A DNA stretch of 64,000 nucleotides, taken from contig CAAGJO010000019.1 in the NCBI GenBank assembly GCA_900770285.1, forward strand, positions 1 to 64,000, given 5' to 3'. Under the pieces are notes generated by a model that saw only the letters and a list, made by a program, of their open reading frames with translations, was not told the origin of the DNA and did not search any database. The DNA comes from Oscillospiraceae bacterium. Its GTDB lineage: Bacteria > Bacillota > Clostridia > Oscillospirales > Ruminococcaceae. The translations under genes and the position numbers were made by a program. This document shows positions 43,103 through 51,292 of the stretch, in pieces. The number at the start of each line of letters is the position of its first letter. The first letter of the stretch is position 1.

Positions 43103-43597
43103 ATGGTTAAAAGAATTACTTACGGCGGTATTCTTACTGCACTGGCATTGATTTTCAGCTACATTGAGATTTTGCTCCCCTTGAATTTTGGCATTCCCGG
43201 GATAAAGCTGGGACTTGCAAATATGGTAATTTTAGTCGGACTGTATTTCTTAAACCGGAAAGATGTCTGCATAATATCCTTATTGAGAATTATAATTTCC
43301 GGACTGCTTTTTGGCAGCGGAATGTCACTTATATTCAGCCTTGCCGGAGGAATACTGAGCCTTGCAGTGATGATAATAATAAAGAAATCCGGGATTTTTT
43401 CTATTTACGGCGTAAGCGTATCAGGTGCAGTAACGCACAATATCGGACAAATTCTCGCCGCTCTGATAGTCATGAAAACAAGGGTTGTACTCTTTTATCT
43501 GCCAATTCTGATGATCGCAGGAGTAGTGACAGGATTTGTTATGGGGCTCATTGCGTCCAAGCTTATTCATATAAAATTTCTCAGACAAATTATATAA
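43103..43597 (+). CDS. Gx transporter family (heptaprenyl diphosphate synthase component I-like) membrane protein
   Basis: A 164-residue protein with five membrane helices. It belongs to the family labelled either Gx transporter or heptaprenyl diphosphate synthase component I (PF07456 type): RITYGGILTALALIFSYIE, NFGIPGIKLGLANMVILV, and SGAVTHNIGQILAALIVM. The fold resembles ECF transporter S components, so flavin or lipid-precursor transport is possible. It is 9 nt after the NusG-II gene and completes the apbE unit. Confidence 0.85.
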   Translation: MVKRITYGGILTALALIFSYIEILLPLNFGIPGIKLGLANMVILVGLYFLNRKDVCIISLLRIIISGLLFGSGMSLIFSLAGGILSLAVMIIIKKSGIFSIYGVSVSGAVTHNIGQILAALIVMKTRVVLFYLPILMIAGVVTGFVMGLIASKLIHIKFLRQII

Positions 43598-43656
43598 AGA
43601 TTAATTAACAAAAAAATACTTTTTTAAAAAAGTATAGTTATATTGATACAATTATC
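43598..43656 (+). other. gap after the apbE trio
   Basis: An AT-rich stretch with palindrome ACTTTTTTAAAAAAGT (43618-43633), a possible weak terminator of the apbE-NusG-II-Gx unit. Confidence 0.3.
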
Positions 43657-43685
43657 TTGACTTTTTACTTGATTTAGTATATAAT
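43657..43685 (+). promoter_or_regulatory. sigma-A promoter of rny
   Basis: TTGACT (43657-43662), 17-nt spacer, TATAAT (43680-43685). It gives a leader of about 220 nt. Confidence 0.82.
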
Positions 43686-43833
43686 ATTACTATGCATTAT
43701 ATATTTATAATTGATGAGTTATATTTTCTCATAGTGTATTAAACACTGCTTTAAATTTAATATAAATCTGGAAATATTCTCTGTTTATAAAATAATTATT
43801 GCTTTTTTGTATCTTTACAATTTAATATTAGTA

Positions 43834-43882
43834 GGAAGTCTCCGAATTTTTGTATTACGCTCTATTAAACTCGGTGGTTTCC
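43834..43882 (+). promoter_or_regulatory. hairpin in the rny leader
   Basis: GGAAGTCTCCGA (43834-43845) pairs with TCGGTGGTTTCC (43871-43882) over 12 positions with one mismatch and two G-U pairs, around a 25-nt loop, 28 nt before the rny start. The other part of the leader, 43693-43833, is AT-rich with nothing recognisable. Confidence 0.45.
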
Positions 43883-43910
43883 TAACTTTCAAGAAGGAGG
43901 AAAGCTATAC

Positions 43911-45482
43911 ATGACTATTGGTATAGTAACTGCTGTCTTGCTATGTGTTGCTGCATTTATTGTCGGCGCTGTAATATGCGGGTTTGCAGCCTTTAAAATG
44001 GGCATAAACCATCGTAAAAAAATCGCTGAAGCCAGTATTGGTTCTGCTGAACATGAAGCTGAAAGAATAGTTGCAGACGCTAAAAAAGATGCTGAATCCG
44101 CTAAGCGTGAGGCTCTTGTTGAGGCTAAGGATGAAATCCATAAGCAACGACAAGAAGCTGAAAAAGAGCTTAAGAACCGCAGAATTGAAGTAACAAGACA
44201 GGAAAGACGAATTAATCAAAAAGAAGAAACTCTTGACCGCAAAATGGACAACCTTGAAAAGAAAGATGAAACTCTTCAGAAAAAGCTGAAAAATGCTGAT
44301 GCTAAAATTGCTGAGGCTGAACAACTGAAAAAATCTCAGCTTGATATTCTGGAGAAAATTTCTGAATTTACAAAGGAACAAGCTAAGGAATATCTTCTCT
44401 CCAATCTCGATGAAGAACTTGTTCATGAAAAGGCTGTCAAGGTTGCAGGCTATGAAGCTCAGATCAAGGAAGAATGCGAAAGCAAAGCTCGTCAGTACAT
44501 ATCCCTTGCAATATCAAGATGTGCTGCTGACCAGGTTTCTGAAACCGCTGTTTCAGTTGTTCCTCTTCCAAATGATGAAATGAAAGGTCGTATTATCGGA
44601 CGTGAGGGCAGAAATATCCGCACAATCGAAAACCTCACAGGCGTTGACCTTATTATTGATGATACGCCTGAGGCTATTACACTTTCATGCTTTGATCAGG
44701 TAAGACGTGAGGTTGCACGAATTGCCCTTGAAAAGCTCATTCAGGACGGAAGAATTCATCCTACACGCATTGAAGAAATGGTTGAAAAGGCTAAACGTGA
44801 GGTTGAATACAAGATTAAACAGGAAGGTGAAAGAGCCGTTCTTGAAACAAATGTTCACGGACTTCATCCTGAACTCATCAAACTCCTTGGACGTCTTAAG
44901 TATAGAACAAGCTATCGTCAGAATGTTCTTGCTCACTCCATTGAGGTCGCTCAACTGGCAGGTATGATGGCTGCGGAGCTTGGCGTTGATGTTAATCTGG
45001 CTAAGAGAGCTGGTCTTCTTCACGATATTGGTAAGGCTTTAAGCTATGAAATTGAAGGTTCACACGTTCAAATTGGTGTTGATGTCTGCAAGAAATATAA
45101 AGAAAGCCAGGAAGTTATTCATGCTATTGAAGCTCACCATGGTGATGTGGAAATAAAAACAGTTATAGCTGCTCTTGTTCAGGCTGCCGATGCTATTTCA
45201 GCCGCACGGCCTGCTGCAAGAAGTGAAAACTATGAAAACTATATTAAACGTCTGCAAAAGCTTGAAGAGATTTGCAATGACTATGACGGCGTTGAAAAAT
45301 CATTTGCAATTCAGGCTGGACGTGAAATAAGAATTATGGTTGAACCTGAAAAGATTAATGATGAACAAATGATTCTCGTTGCAAGAGATATCGCAAAGAG
45401 AATTGAAGATGAAATGGACTATCCGGGACAAATAAAAGTTCATCTTATTCGTGAAAGCAGAGCAATTGAATATGCTAAATAA
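43911..45482 (+). CDS. rny: ribonuclease Y
   Basis: Membrane-bound endoribonuclease that starts mRNA decay in many Firmicutes. The 523 residues show an N-terminal membrane helix (about 4-28), a long charged coiled coil (about 35-180), a KH domain (about 210-275; GRIIGREGRNIRTIENLTG) and an HD domain (about 335-430; RAGLLHDIGKAL). AAGGAGG precedes the ATG. It stands alone between its promoter and a terminator. Confidence 0.97.
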   Translation: MTIGIVTAVLLCVAAFIVGAVICGFAAFKMGINHRKKIAEASIGSAEHEAERIVADAKKDAESAKREALVEAKDEIHKQRQEAEKELKNRRIEVTRQERRINQKEETLDRKMDNLEKKDETLQKKLKNADAKIAEAEQLKKSQLDILEKISEFTKEQAKEYLLSNLDEELVHEKAVKVAGYEAQIKEECESKARQYISLAISRCAADQVSETAVSVVPLPNDEMKGRIIGREGRNIRTIENLTGVDLIIDDTPEAITLSCFDQVRREVARIALEKLIQDGRIHPTRIEEMVEKAKREVEYKIKQEGERAVLETNVHGLHPELIKLLGRLKYRTSYRQNVLAHSIEVAQLAGMMAAELGVDVNLAKRAGLLHDIGKALSYEIEGSHVQIGVDVCKKYKESQEVIHAIEAHHGDVEIKTVIAALVQAADAISAARPAARSENYENYIKRLQKLEEICNDYDGVEKSFAIQAGREIRIMVEPEKINDEQMILVARDIAKRIEDEMDYPGQIKVHLIRESRAIEYAK

Positions 45483-45486
45483 ATTA

Positions 45487-45513
45487 AAGCGGACAATTTT
45501 TGTCCGCTTTTTT
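45487..45513 (+). terminator. intrinsic terminator of rny
   Basis: AAGCGGACAA and TTGTCCGCTT form a 10-bp perfect stem, followed by TTTT. Confidence 0.9.
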
Positions 45514-45537
45514 ATGTCTCTTATATTTGGATATAAT

Positions 45538-45571
45538 AAAACTGATTCCGTAAATTTTACGAAATCAGTTT
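45538..45571. terminator. bidirectional terminator between rny and the amino acid ABC operon
   Basis: AAACTGATT/AATCAGTTT with inner CGTAAA/TTTACG. T-rich tails occur on both strands; on the minus strand it ends the amino acid ABC operon. Confidence 0.75.
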
Positions 45572-45579
45572 ATTTTTTA

Positions 45580-46455
45580 CTATAATTTTCCGCCTTCAAC
45601 AACCAGTTGTTCCTTATCGAAATCTGTGCCATAAACAGGTGCTAAGGTTTCATCATAATCCTTGTGGAAGAACTGCTCTTCGCCAAGCTGAACAATTTCA
45701 TCATTTAACCATTTCTTCAGGGTTTCATTGCCTTTTGCAACTGCCGGCGCAATTGAATCAGAACTGCCGAGAGATTCTATTCCAACTTTAAAGCCCGGAT
45801 TTTGTTTTGCCCATGCAAGAACCTCTGTGTTGTCTGTGGAAAACGCATCTCCTCTGCCGTCCTGCAAAGCTGAATAAGCTTCATTGTATTCATCAAATTT
45901 AACAAGCTCAACATCCGGATGATTCTTTGTAAAATATGTCTCGGCTGTTGTTCCCTTAACTACTATGAGCTTTTTGCCCTTAAGCTGATCCTCTGATGTA
46001 ATAACTGCATTTTCAGGAGAAACAACGCCTAACGATACTTTCATATATGGTGCCGTAAAATCGACCTTCTCTGCTCTTTCTTCAGTTACTGTGAAGTTTG
46101 CAAGAGTTATATCAACTTTTCCGGTTGTTAAAAATTCAACTCTGTTTGCTGCTTCAAGGGGAACATATTCAACCTTTACTCCAAGATCCTTGCCTATTCT
46201 CTCAGCATAGTAAATGTCATAACCTTTATAATCACCATTGTTGTCAATGTATCCAAATGGGTTTTTATCACTGAATACGCCTATTCTGATTGTTCCGTCT
46301 TTTTTGATTTCATCAACTGTGCGGAATATCTGCTTGCCGTTGTTGGCTGAATTGCTGTCATTACTGTTTTTTGAATTGCCGCATGCTGTCAGTACCGTTG
46401 CTGATAAAACCGCTGCAGATAAAACAGATAATGCTTTTTTCAATATATTTTTCAT
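45580..46455 (-). CDS. polar amino acid ABC transporter, substrate-binding lipoprotein
   Basis: A 291-residue family 3 solute-binding lipoprotein: signal peptide with lipobox VLTACGNS (Cys near 25), then two lobes with IRIGVFSDKNPFGYIDNNGD, GYDIYYAERIGKDLGVKVEYV and the ligand-side VDITLANFTVTEERAEKVDF. Resembles glutamate/aspartate (PEB1-like) binding proteins, but cystine or glutamine cannot be excluded. Last gene of the operon permease-permease-ATPase-binding protein. Confidence 0.9.
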   Translation of the reverse strand: MKNILKKALSVLSAAVLSATVLTACGNSKNSNDSNSANNGKQIFRTVDEIKKDGTIRIGVFSDKNPFGYIDNNGDYKGYDIYYAERIGKDLGVKVEYVPLEAANRVEFLTTGKVDITLANFTVTEERAEKVDFTAPYMKVSLGVVSPENAVITSEDQLKGKKLIVVKGTTAETYFTKNHPDVELVKFDEYNEAYSALQDGRGDAFSTDNTEVLAWAKQNPGFKVGIESLGSSDSIAPAVAKGNETLKKWLNDEIVQLGEEQFFHKDYDETLAPVYGTDFDKEQLVVEGGKL

Positions 46456-46481
46456 AGTGATTTCTCCTTTGAATTTAATAT

Positions 46482-47225
46482 TTATTTTGTATAAGTGAAT
46501 GTTTTCAAAAATTGCTTTGCTCTTTCCGTCTTAGGATTTTCAAAGAACTCATCAGGATTCCCCTGCTCAACAATTTTTCCGTTTTCAAGGAATATTATTC
46601 TGTCGGCAACCGCTCTTGCAAACTGCATTTCATGAGTAACTATAATCATAGTTGTACCTGACTTTGCCAGCGACAATACTACATTCAGCACTTCATGCAC
46701 CATTTCAGGGTCAAGCGCCGCAGTTATTTCGTCAAGCAAAATAATATCCGGATGCATTATAAGACTTCTGACAATGGCAACACGCTGTTTTTGTCCGCCT
46801 GAAAGCTGTGACGGATAGGATTTTGCTTTATCCTCAAGTCCTACTCTTTTGAGTAAAGCAACAGCTTCTTCTTCTGCTTGCTTTTTGTCACGTTTCTGCA
46901 CCTTAATTGGTGCAAGAGTTACGTTATCAATAATATTCATATTAGGGAAAAGGTCATAGCTTTGAAAAACCATGCCGATTTTCTGTCTTATTCCATAAAG
47001 ACTTTTTTTACCGTGTTCAACTGGCTCACCTTTTAATGTTATCTCACCTGCCTGAATAGGCTCAAGACCATTCAGACACCTGAGCAGTGTACTTTTTCCG
47101 CAGCCGGAAGGTCCGATAAGCACAACGACTTCGCCTTCTTCAACATCAAATGACAAACCGTCAAGGACCTTGTTATCCCCAAAAGATTTCTCTATATTTT
47201 TTATTTCTAAAATATTTTCGGACAT
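46482..47225 (-). CDS. polar amino acid ABC transporter ATPase
   Basis: A 247-residue ABC ATPase of the GlnQ/GltL group with Walker A IGPSGCGKSTLLRCL (about 33-47), Q-loop VFQSYDLFPNM, signature LSGGQKQRVAIVRSL and Walker B IILLDEITAALDPE. The family usually has LFDEPTSALDPE; the Thr/Ile change in the D-loop region is minor. It powers the two permeases encoded just upstream. Confidence 0.92.
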   Translation of the reverse strand: MSENILEIKNIEKSFGDNKVLDGLSFDVEEGEVVVLIGPSGCGKSTLLRCLNGLEPIQAGEITLKGEPVEHGKKSLYGIRQKIGMVFQSYDLFPNMNIIDNVTLAPIKVQKRDKKQAEEEAVALLKRVGLEDKAKSYPSQLSGGQKQRVAIVRSLIMHPDIILLDEITAALDPEMVHEVLNVVLSLAKSGTTMIIVTHEMQFARAVADRIIFLENGKIVEQGNPDEFFENPKTERAKQFLKTFTYTK

Positions 47226-47229
47226 ATGC

Positions 47230-47904
47230 TTACTCCTTTTTCTGACGTTTCTCTAACACGGATGAAAATACTGACAACGGAAAACATATTAGAAAATAAA
47301 TCAAGAATATTGCACCGTAAACCCAGAAAGCACCATTTGGAGCTACATATCGGTTTGCGTCAATAATTTGTTTTCCTACCTTCAGGACCTCGGTTACACC
47401 AATAAGTGAAACCAATGCTGTGGTTTTTATCATTCTTGTTGAGAGGTTTATCATATTTGGCACAAGGCGTTTAAATGCCTGCGGCAAGATTATATAACAG
47501 TATACCTGATATTTTTTCATACCCAAAGAATAGCCAGAATCAAATTGATGCTTTGGAATGGACGTAAGAGAACCTCTTACCAAATCTCCCGTTTCAGCAA
47601 TTCCCCAAATGGAAAATACAATAACGGAAGCTGTTTCTCCGCTGAGATTCAGTCCTACGGCCTTTGTAAGTCCAAAGAACACTAAAAACAGCCAAACCAA
47701 CGGCGGCATTATTCTTACAACATCAAGGTAAACCCGGCAGACAGCTTTGACCACTTTATTTTTTGCAGTCATTATTGCACCAAAGATTATACCGAAAACT
47801 ATGGAAATTGCAATGGATATAAGGGCAATTTTTACTGTTACCCAAACGCCTTCCAGCAATCTTAAAAAGTTATCTCCCGTAAAGAGAATATCAATTCCAT
47901 GCAC
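47230..47904 (-). CDS. amino acid ABC transporter permease (second)
   Basis: A 224-residue inner membrane permease of the HisM/GltK type with about five helices and the EAA-like loop SGYSLGMKKYQVYCYIILPQ. Its start overlaps the end of the first permease by 14 nt. Works as heterodimer with it. Confidence 0.9.
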   Translation of the reverse strand: MHGIDILFTGDNFLRLLEGVWVTVKIALISIAISIVFGIIFGAIMTAKNKVVKAVCRVYLDVVRIMPPLVWLFLVFFGLTKAVGLNLSGETASVIVFSIWGIAETGDLVRGSLTSIPKHQFDSGYSLGMKKYQVYCYIILPQAFKRLVPNMINLSTRMIKTTALVSLIGVTEVLKVGKQIIDANRYVAPNGAFWVYGAIFLIYFLICFPLSVFSSVLEKRQKKE

Positions 47905-48544
47905 GGCGCATCCTCCTTTCTATCAATGAAAAGATTATTGATATAGGAAGGATTATTATGAGGTATGATACAACAAGCATAAGCAAAGCCTCGTTTGTGT
48001 TATAATACATACCAATAAGATCCTTTGCAACATACATCAAATCTGCCAGCGATACTGCGCTGAAAACGCAGGTTTCTTTCAAAAGAAATATTACATTTGC
48101 ACACACTGCGGGAACTGATACTGAAACCGCTTCGGGCAAAATTATATACCGCATTATCTGGTGCTTTCTTAATCCAAGACTTTCTGCCGACTCGATCTGC
48201 TGTTTTCCAACAGTTTCAAGACCGCTCCTGAGTGATTCAGCCATATAGCTTCCGCCTAAAAAAGCAACTCCGATAATTCCGCACATTTCCGACGAAAATA
48301 CAATTCCCACTTTTGGAAGTCCGAAATACAGAAAAAACAGCTGAATAATCAAAGGCGTATTTCTTGAGAGTTCTGTATATGCCAAACAAATCTGACTTAA
48401 AACCGGTATGCGATAATATCTTGCTAATGCACATATTACACCAATCACAATAGAAAGTAAAATTCCTATTGCCCCTATGCTAACAGTAAGAATTGCCGCC
48501 TGTTTATACATGGGTGCATACTCTGTTATAAAGTTCCAATCCAT
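47891..48544 (-). CDS. amino acid ABC transporter permease (first)
   Basis: A 217-residue permease of the HisQ/GltJ type with five helices; the EAA loop is ESAESLGLRKHQIMRYIILPE. GGAG lies 8 nt before ATG 48544, inside the stop region of an 18-codon upstream ORF. First gene of the transporter operon. Confidence 0.9.
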   Translation of the reverse strand: MDWNFITEYAPMYKQAAILTVSIGAIGILLSIVIGVICALARYYRIPVLSQICLAYTELSRNTPLIIQLFFLYFGLPKVGIVFSSEMCGIIGVAFLGGSYMAESLRSGLETVGKQQIESAESLGLRKHQIMRYIILPEAVSVSVPAVCANVIFLLKETCVFSAVSLADLMYVAKDLIGMYYNTNEALLMLVVSYLIIILPISIIFSLIERRMRRAWN

Positions 48545-48547
48545 AGC

Positions 48548-48604
48548 TCACACTCCAACCAATACGTTTTCTTCTTCAGCTGTATGTACAGCAAAATTTA
48601 ACAT
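48548..48604 (-). CDS. 18-residue upstream ORF before the amino acid ABC operon
   Basis: On the minus strand ATG (48602-48604) opens MLNFAVHTAEEENVLVGV and ends with TGA three bases before the permease ATG, so its end would couple with the permease ribosome site. It has three consecutive Glu codons, notable if the transporter carries glutamate. Its own ribosome site is weak. It may be chance. Confidence 0.25.
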   Translation of the reverse strand: MLNFAVHTAEEENVLVGV

Positions 48605-48745
48605 CGTCCAAACCTGAAATTTTCTCTTATTAATTTTAAAATATAAACGCTCATTTTGGTTCGCTTTTATAAAAAAGCTTCTCCTTTCTTAATACACTGC
48701 ATTTTTAATAAATATGCAGACGTTGCTTTTTATCTCTATATTTTA
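48605..48745 (-). other. leader of the amino acid ABC operon
   Basis: A roughly 195-nt leader runs from about 48739 to the permease. It contains a hairpin CTGCAT/ATGCAG, a hairpin GCTTTT/AAAAGC next to GAAAGGAG, and another 18-codon frame (48598-48654). No T-box or riboswitch core was seen. Confidence 0.3.
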
Positions 48746-48774
48746 AAGATATCATACTTTTCCTACCTTGTCAA
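48746..48774 (-). promoter_or_regulatory. promoter of the amino acid ABC operon
   Basis: Minus strand TTGACA (48769-48774), 17-nt spacer, TATCTT (48746-48751). Confidence 0.6.
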
Positions 48775-48936
48775 TAGGTATTTTCGGAAATCACACAGAA
48801 ATTCGACAAAATTTAAAAATACGTTAATAATAAATAAATCAATGCTTTACATAGCAAGTTATTTTGTATTTAATCACAACGAATTTAACTATAAATCATT
48901 TCTGAAAAAAATGGTTTTCCTCGTAAAAATTCCCTA

Positions 48937-48965
48937 TTATAAATCAGTTTACTGTTCACATAATA
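48937..48965 (+). promoter_or_regulatory. possible sigma-G promoter of the SASP gene
   Basis: CATAATA (48959-48965) fits the forespore sigma-G -10 pattern CATnnTA, with TTATA 17 nt upstream matching the loose -35 (nnATA). No sigma-A promoter is evident here. The rest of 48775-48936 is AT-rich with no gene I can support. Confidence 0.4.
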
Positions 48966-49004
48966 ATATAGCAAACCCAATTATTTTTAAAGGAGTGAAA
49001 AGAA

Positions 49005-49202
49005 ATGAAAGGAATTACAACAGATCAAGGCAGACAGACTCTTGAAAAATTCAAGATGGAAGCTGCAAATGAAGTAGGCGTTAATCTCAAAAAGGGATAT
49101 AATGGTGACCTTACTGCCCGTGAAGTTGGGTCAGTTGGCGGCCAGATGGTAAAAAAAATGATAGATGCTTACAAAACTCAGGGAAATAATAACAATCAGT
49201 AA
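49005..49202 (+). CDS. alpha/beta-type small acid-soluble spore protein
   Basis: A 65-residue DNA-coating spore protein. The family signature is clear: KFKMEAANEVGVNL, with the GPR protease site at the Glu-Val/Gly region, and then AREVGSVGGQMVKKMIDAY. It saturates spore DNA and protects it from UV and heat, and is degraded at germination. AAAGGAG lies before the ATG, and a terminator follows. Confirms, with SpoIIE, that the organism forms endospores. Confidence 0.94.
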   Translation: MKGITTDQGRQTLEKFKMEAANEVGVNLKKGYNGDLTAREVGSVGGQMVKKMIDAYKTQGNNNNQ

Positions 49203-49219
49203 TTAACCCCCCTAAAAAG

Positions 49220-49250
49220 AATCGTCGGGCAATAGCTCGGCGATTTTTTT
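49220..49250 (+). terminator. intrinsic terminator of the SASP gene
   Basis: AATCGTCGGGC and GCTCGGCGATT form an 11-bp stem (two G-U) with loop AATA, followed by seven T residues. Confidence 0.85.
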
Positions 49251-49258
49251 ACAAAAAA

Positions 49259-49894
49259 TCATAAAGCCTTTTTTATTCTAATTATTGCTTTTCTGACTTT
49301 TCCGAAAGGTTTATAAAAATGCTGATAATCCTTTGAAGATGTCCAATGGCCTCCCCAAAGCCAGCCATGTGACCGGAAAATCTTATAACATCGGTCATTT
49401 TCATCTATTTTATATGCAAAATTTTTATTTCTGTCGGCATAAGGCTTACCATTTGACGGCATTACCTTATCGCCCACGATGTAAGGATTATACAGAGGAT
49501 TTATATCCACTGCTCTGCCGTAACCATGCATGGAAACCACGTTTGTATCTGCCACAACACGATAATTAAAACAGGATGAATTATTATCTCCCATAGATTT
49601 TTCGTCATCGGCATCATATTCGTCCACAAGACGAATTTTTTCAATGGGATATTTTATATCAAACAGTTCCTTGAAAATCTGCAATAGTTCCTTTGCCAGC
49701 TTTTTTTCACAAATCATTTCTCCTTTTTGAACATTCCCCGAAAAATCAACATACATAACCTGCAAATATGAAAGGTCTGAAAGCTTAACATCTTTATTGC
49801 TGTGATATGACACGCCGTTTATTTTATTGATTATTTTGTCAGACAAATCCTCAGCAAAAAAGCCTTTGCAAAGTTCAAATTTATTCATGTCCAT
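49259..49894 (-). CDS. M15-family metallopeptidase (CwlK/VanY-like)
   Basis: A 211-residue zinc peptidase like D-alanyl-D-alanine carboxypeptidases and L-Ala-D-Glu endopeptidases of the cell wall. Zinc ligands are His and Asp in SMHGYGRAVDINPL and the last His in GGHWTSSKDYQHFY. No signal peptide is present, which is odd for a wall enzyme. I start at ATG 49894, 6 nt after GAAAGG; longer frames run into the GH13 gene. It follows the GH13 stop by 16 nt. Confidence 0.82.
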   Translation of the reverse strand: MDMNKFELCKGFFAEDLSDKIINKINGVSYHSNKDVKLSDLSYLQVMYVDFSGNVQKGEMICEKKLAKELLQIFKELFDIKYPIEKIRLVDEYDADDEKSMGDNNSSCFNYRVVADTNVVSMHGYGRAVDINPLYNPYIVGDKVMPSNGKPYADRNKNFAYKIDENDRCYKIFRSHGWLWGGHWTSSKDYQHFYKPFGKVRKAIIRIKKAL

Positions 49895-49910
49895 TACTGT
49901 CCTTTCAAAC

Positions 49911-51218
49911 TTATTCGCATTTCCACATAAATGCTGAATATGGAGGCAGTTCACTTCCTCCTCTAAAATCATGGCCTTTGCCGCTGATTAAATCCGTTGC
50001 TCTGCCAAAGCCTGCATCAAAATGCGCAGTAAAGCTCTCAGAATCTGCATTAACAGCTACGAAAACTCTTTCGTCTTCAAAGTCACGCTGAATAATGCAC
50101 TGCTTATTTGTAAGAACCGGAACCGTAATAGAACCATAGCAAAGAGCTTTGGAATTTCTATGAGCATCTGCAAGTTTTAAAATCCACTGTGTAAGCTCGT
50201 TATTTTCAGGTTTGTCAAAACATGCTCTCAGTGCAGGGTCACCTTCGCTTTTGTCCGCTTTCGCACCCCATTCTGAACCATAATATATACATGGAATACC
50301 GGGCATACCAAACATAATTGCATATACCAACGGCAAATGCCTTTCATTAGTCAGAATTGACGCAATTCTCGAAACATCATGGTTATCAACAAATGAAAGC
50401 AGATGCATTCCACGATATCTGCACCAGTTTTCAGGCCCGAATTGATTTTTCAGAGAATGACAGATCTCAAACATATTCATGCTGTTAAAGCTGGAATATA
50501 AGCCCTTGTAACACTCGTAATTAGTGGCGCTGTCAAGCATTTCGCTGTTTACCCAACGTGAATAATCGCCATGGAGCAGTTCTCCCAAAATAAAGAAATC
50601 ATCTTTAAGAGATTTACAGTAATTATGAAGATTTTTAAGAAAATCAAAATCAAGACAATAAGCAACGTCAAGACGCAAGCCGTCAATGTCAAACTGCTCT
50701 AACCAGCCCTTTATACATTCAAAAATATGGTTTACAACCTGCGGATTATGAAGATTAAGCTTAACTAAATCATAATGACCTTCCCAGCCTTCATACCAAA
50801 GACCGTCATTATAGGTGGAATTTCCGCCAAAATTAATATTGAACCAATCCTTATATTTAGAATTTTCACGATTCTTAAGAACGTCCTGAAATGCCCAAAA
50901 GCCTCTGCCAACATGATTAAAAACACCGTCAAGCACAACTTTTATGCCGTTTCTATGAAGTTCATTGCAAACATCTGCAAAGTCATCATTTGTTCCAAGA
51001 CGGCAGTCAATTTTAGAATAATCTCTTGTATTATATCCATGAGTATCAGATTCAAAAACCGGTGAAAAATAAATGGCATTACAACCAAGCTCTTTTATAT
51101 GAGGAATCCATTCTTTAACCTTCCCGATTCTGTTAGTCAGCACACCATCATTTTCAAATGGAGCACCGCAAAATCCCAAGGGATATATCTGATAAAAAAC
51201 ACTTTCATATGCCCACAT
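49911..51218 (-). CDS. GH13 alpha-amylase family enzyme, intracellular
   Basis: A 435-residue alpha-glucosidase-type enzyme without signal peptide, so likely cytosolic and acting on imported malto-oligosaccharides or glycogen. GH13 regions: I LDGVFNHVG, II GLRLDVA (nucleophile), III ILGELLHGD (acid/base), IV FVDNHD. Short N-terminus (MWAYESVFYQIYPLGFCGAP) resembles neopullulanase/cyclomaltodextrinase-like members, though the usual N-terminal domain is missing. Exact subfamily unclear. Start ATG 51218 after GAAAGG. Confidence 0.88.
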   Translation of the reverse strand: MWAYESVFYQIYPLGFCGAPFENDGVLTNRIGKVKEWIPHIKELGCNAIYFSPVFESDTHGYNTRDYSKIDCRLGTNDDFADVCNELHRNGIKVVLDGVFNHVGRGFWAFQDVLKNRENSKYKDWFNINFGGNSTYNDGLWYEGWEGHYDLVKLNLHNPQVVNHIFECIKGWLEQFDIDGLRLDVAYCLDFDFLKNLHNYCKSLKDDFFILGELLHGDYSRWVNSEMLDSATNYECYKGLYSSFNSMNMFEICHSLKNQFGPENWCRYRGMHLLSFVDNHDVSRIASILTNERHLPLVYAIMFGMPGIPCIYYGSEWGAKADKSEGDPALRACFDKPENNELTQWILKLADAHRNSKALCYGSITVPVLTNKQCIIQRDFEDERVFVAVNADSESFTAHFDAGFGRATDLISGKGHDFRGGSELPPYSAFMWKCE

Positions 51219-51292
51219 AATAAACATCCTTTCAATATATGCTATAATAATTATATCATATTATGGATTTTTTAACAATAGAAATATTCATT

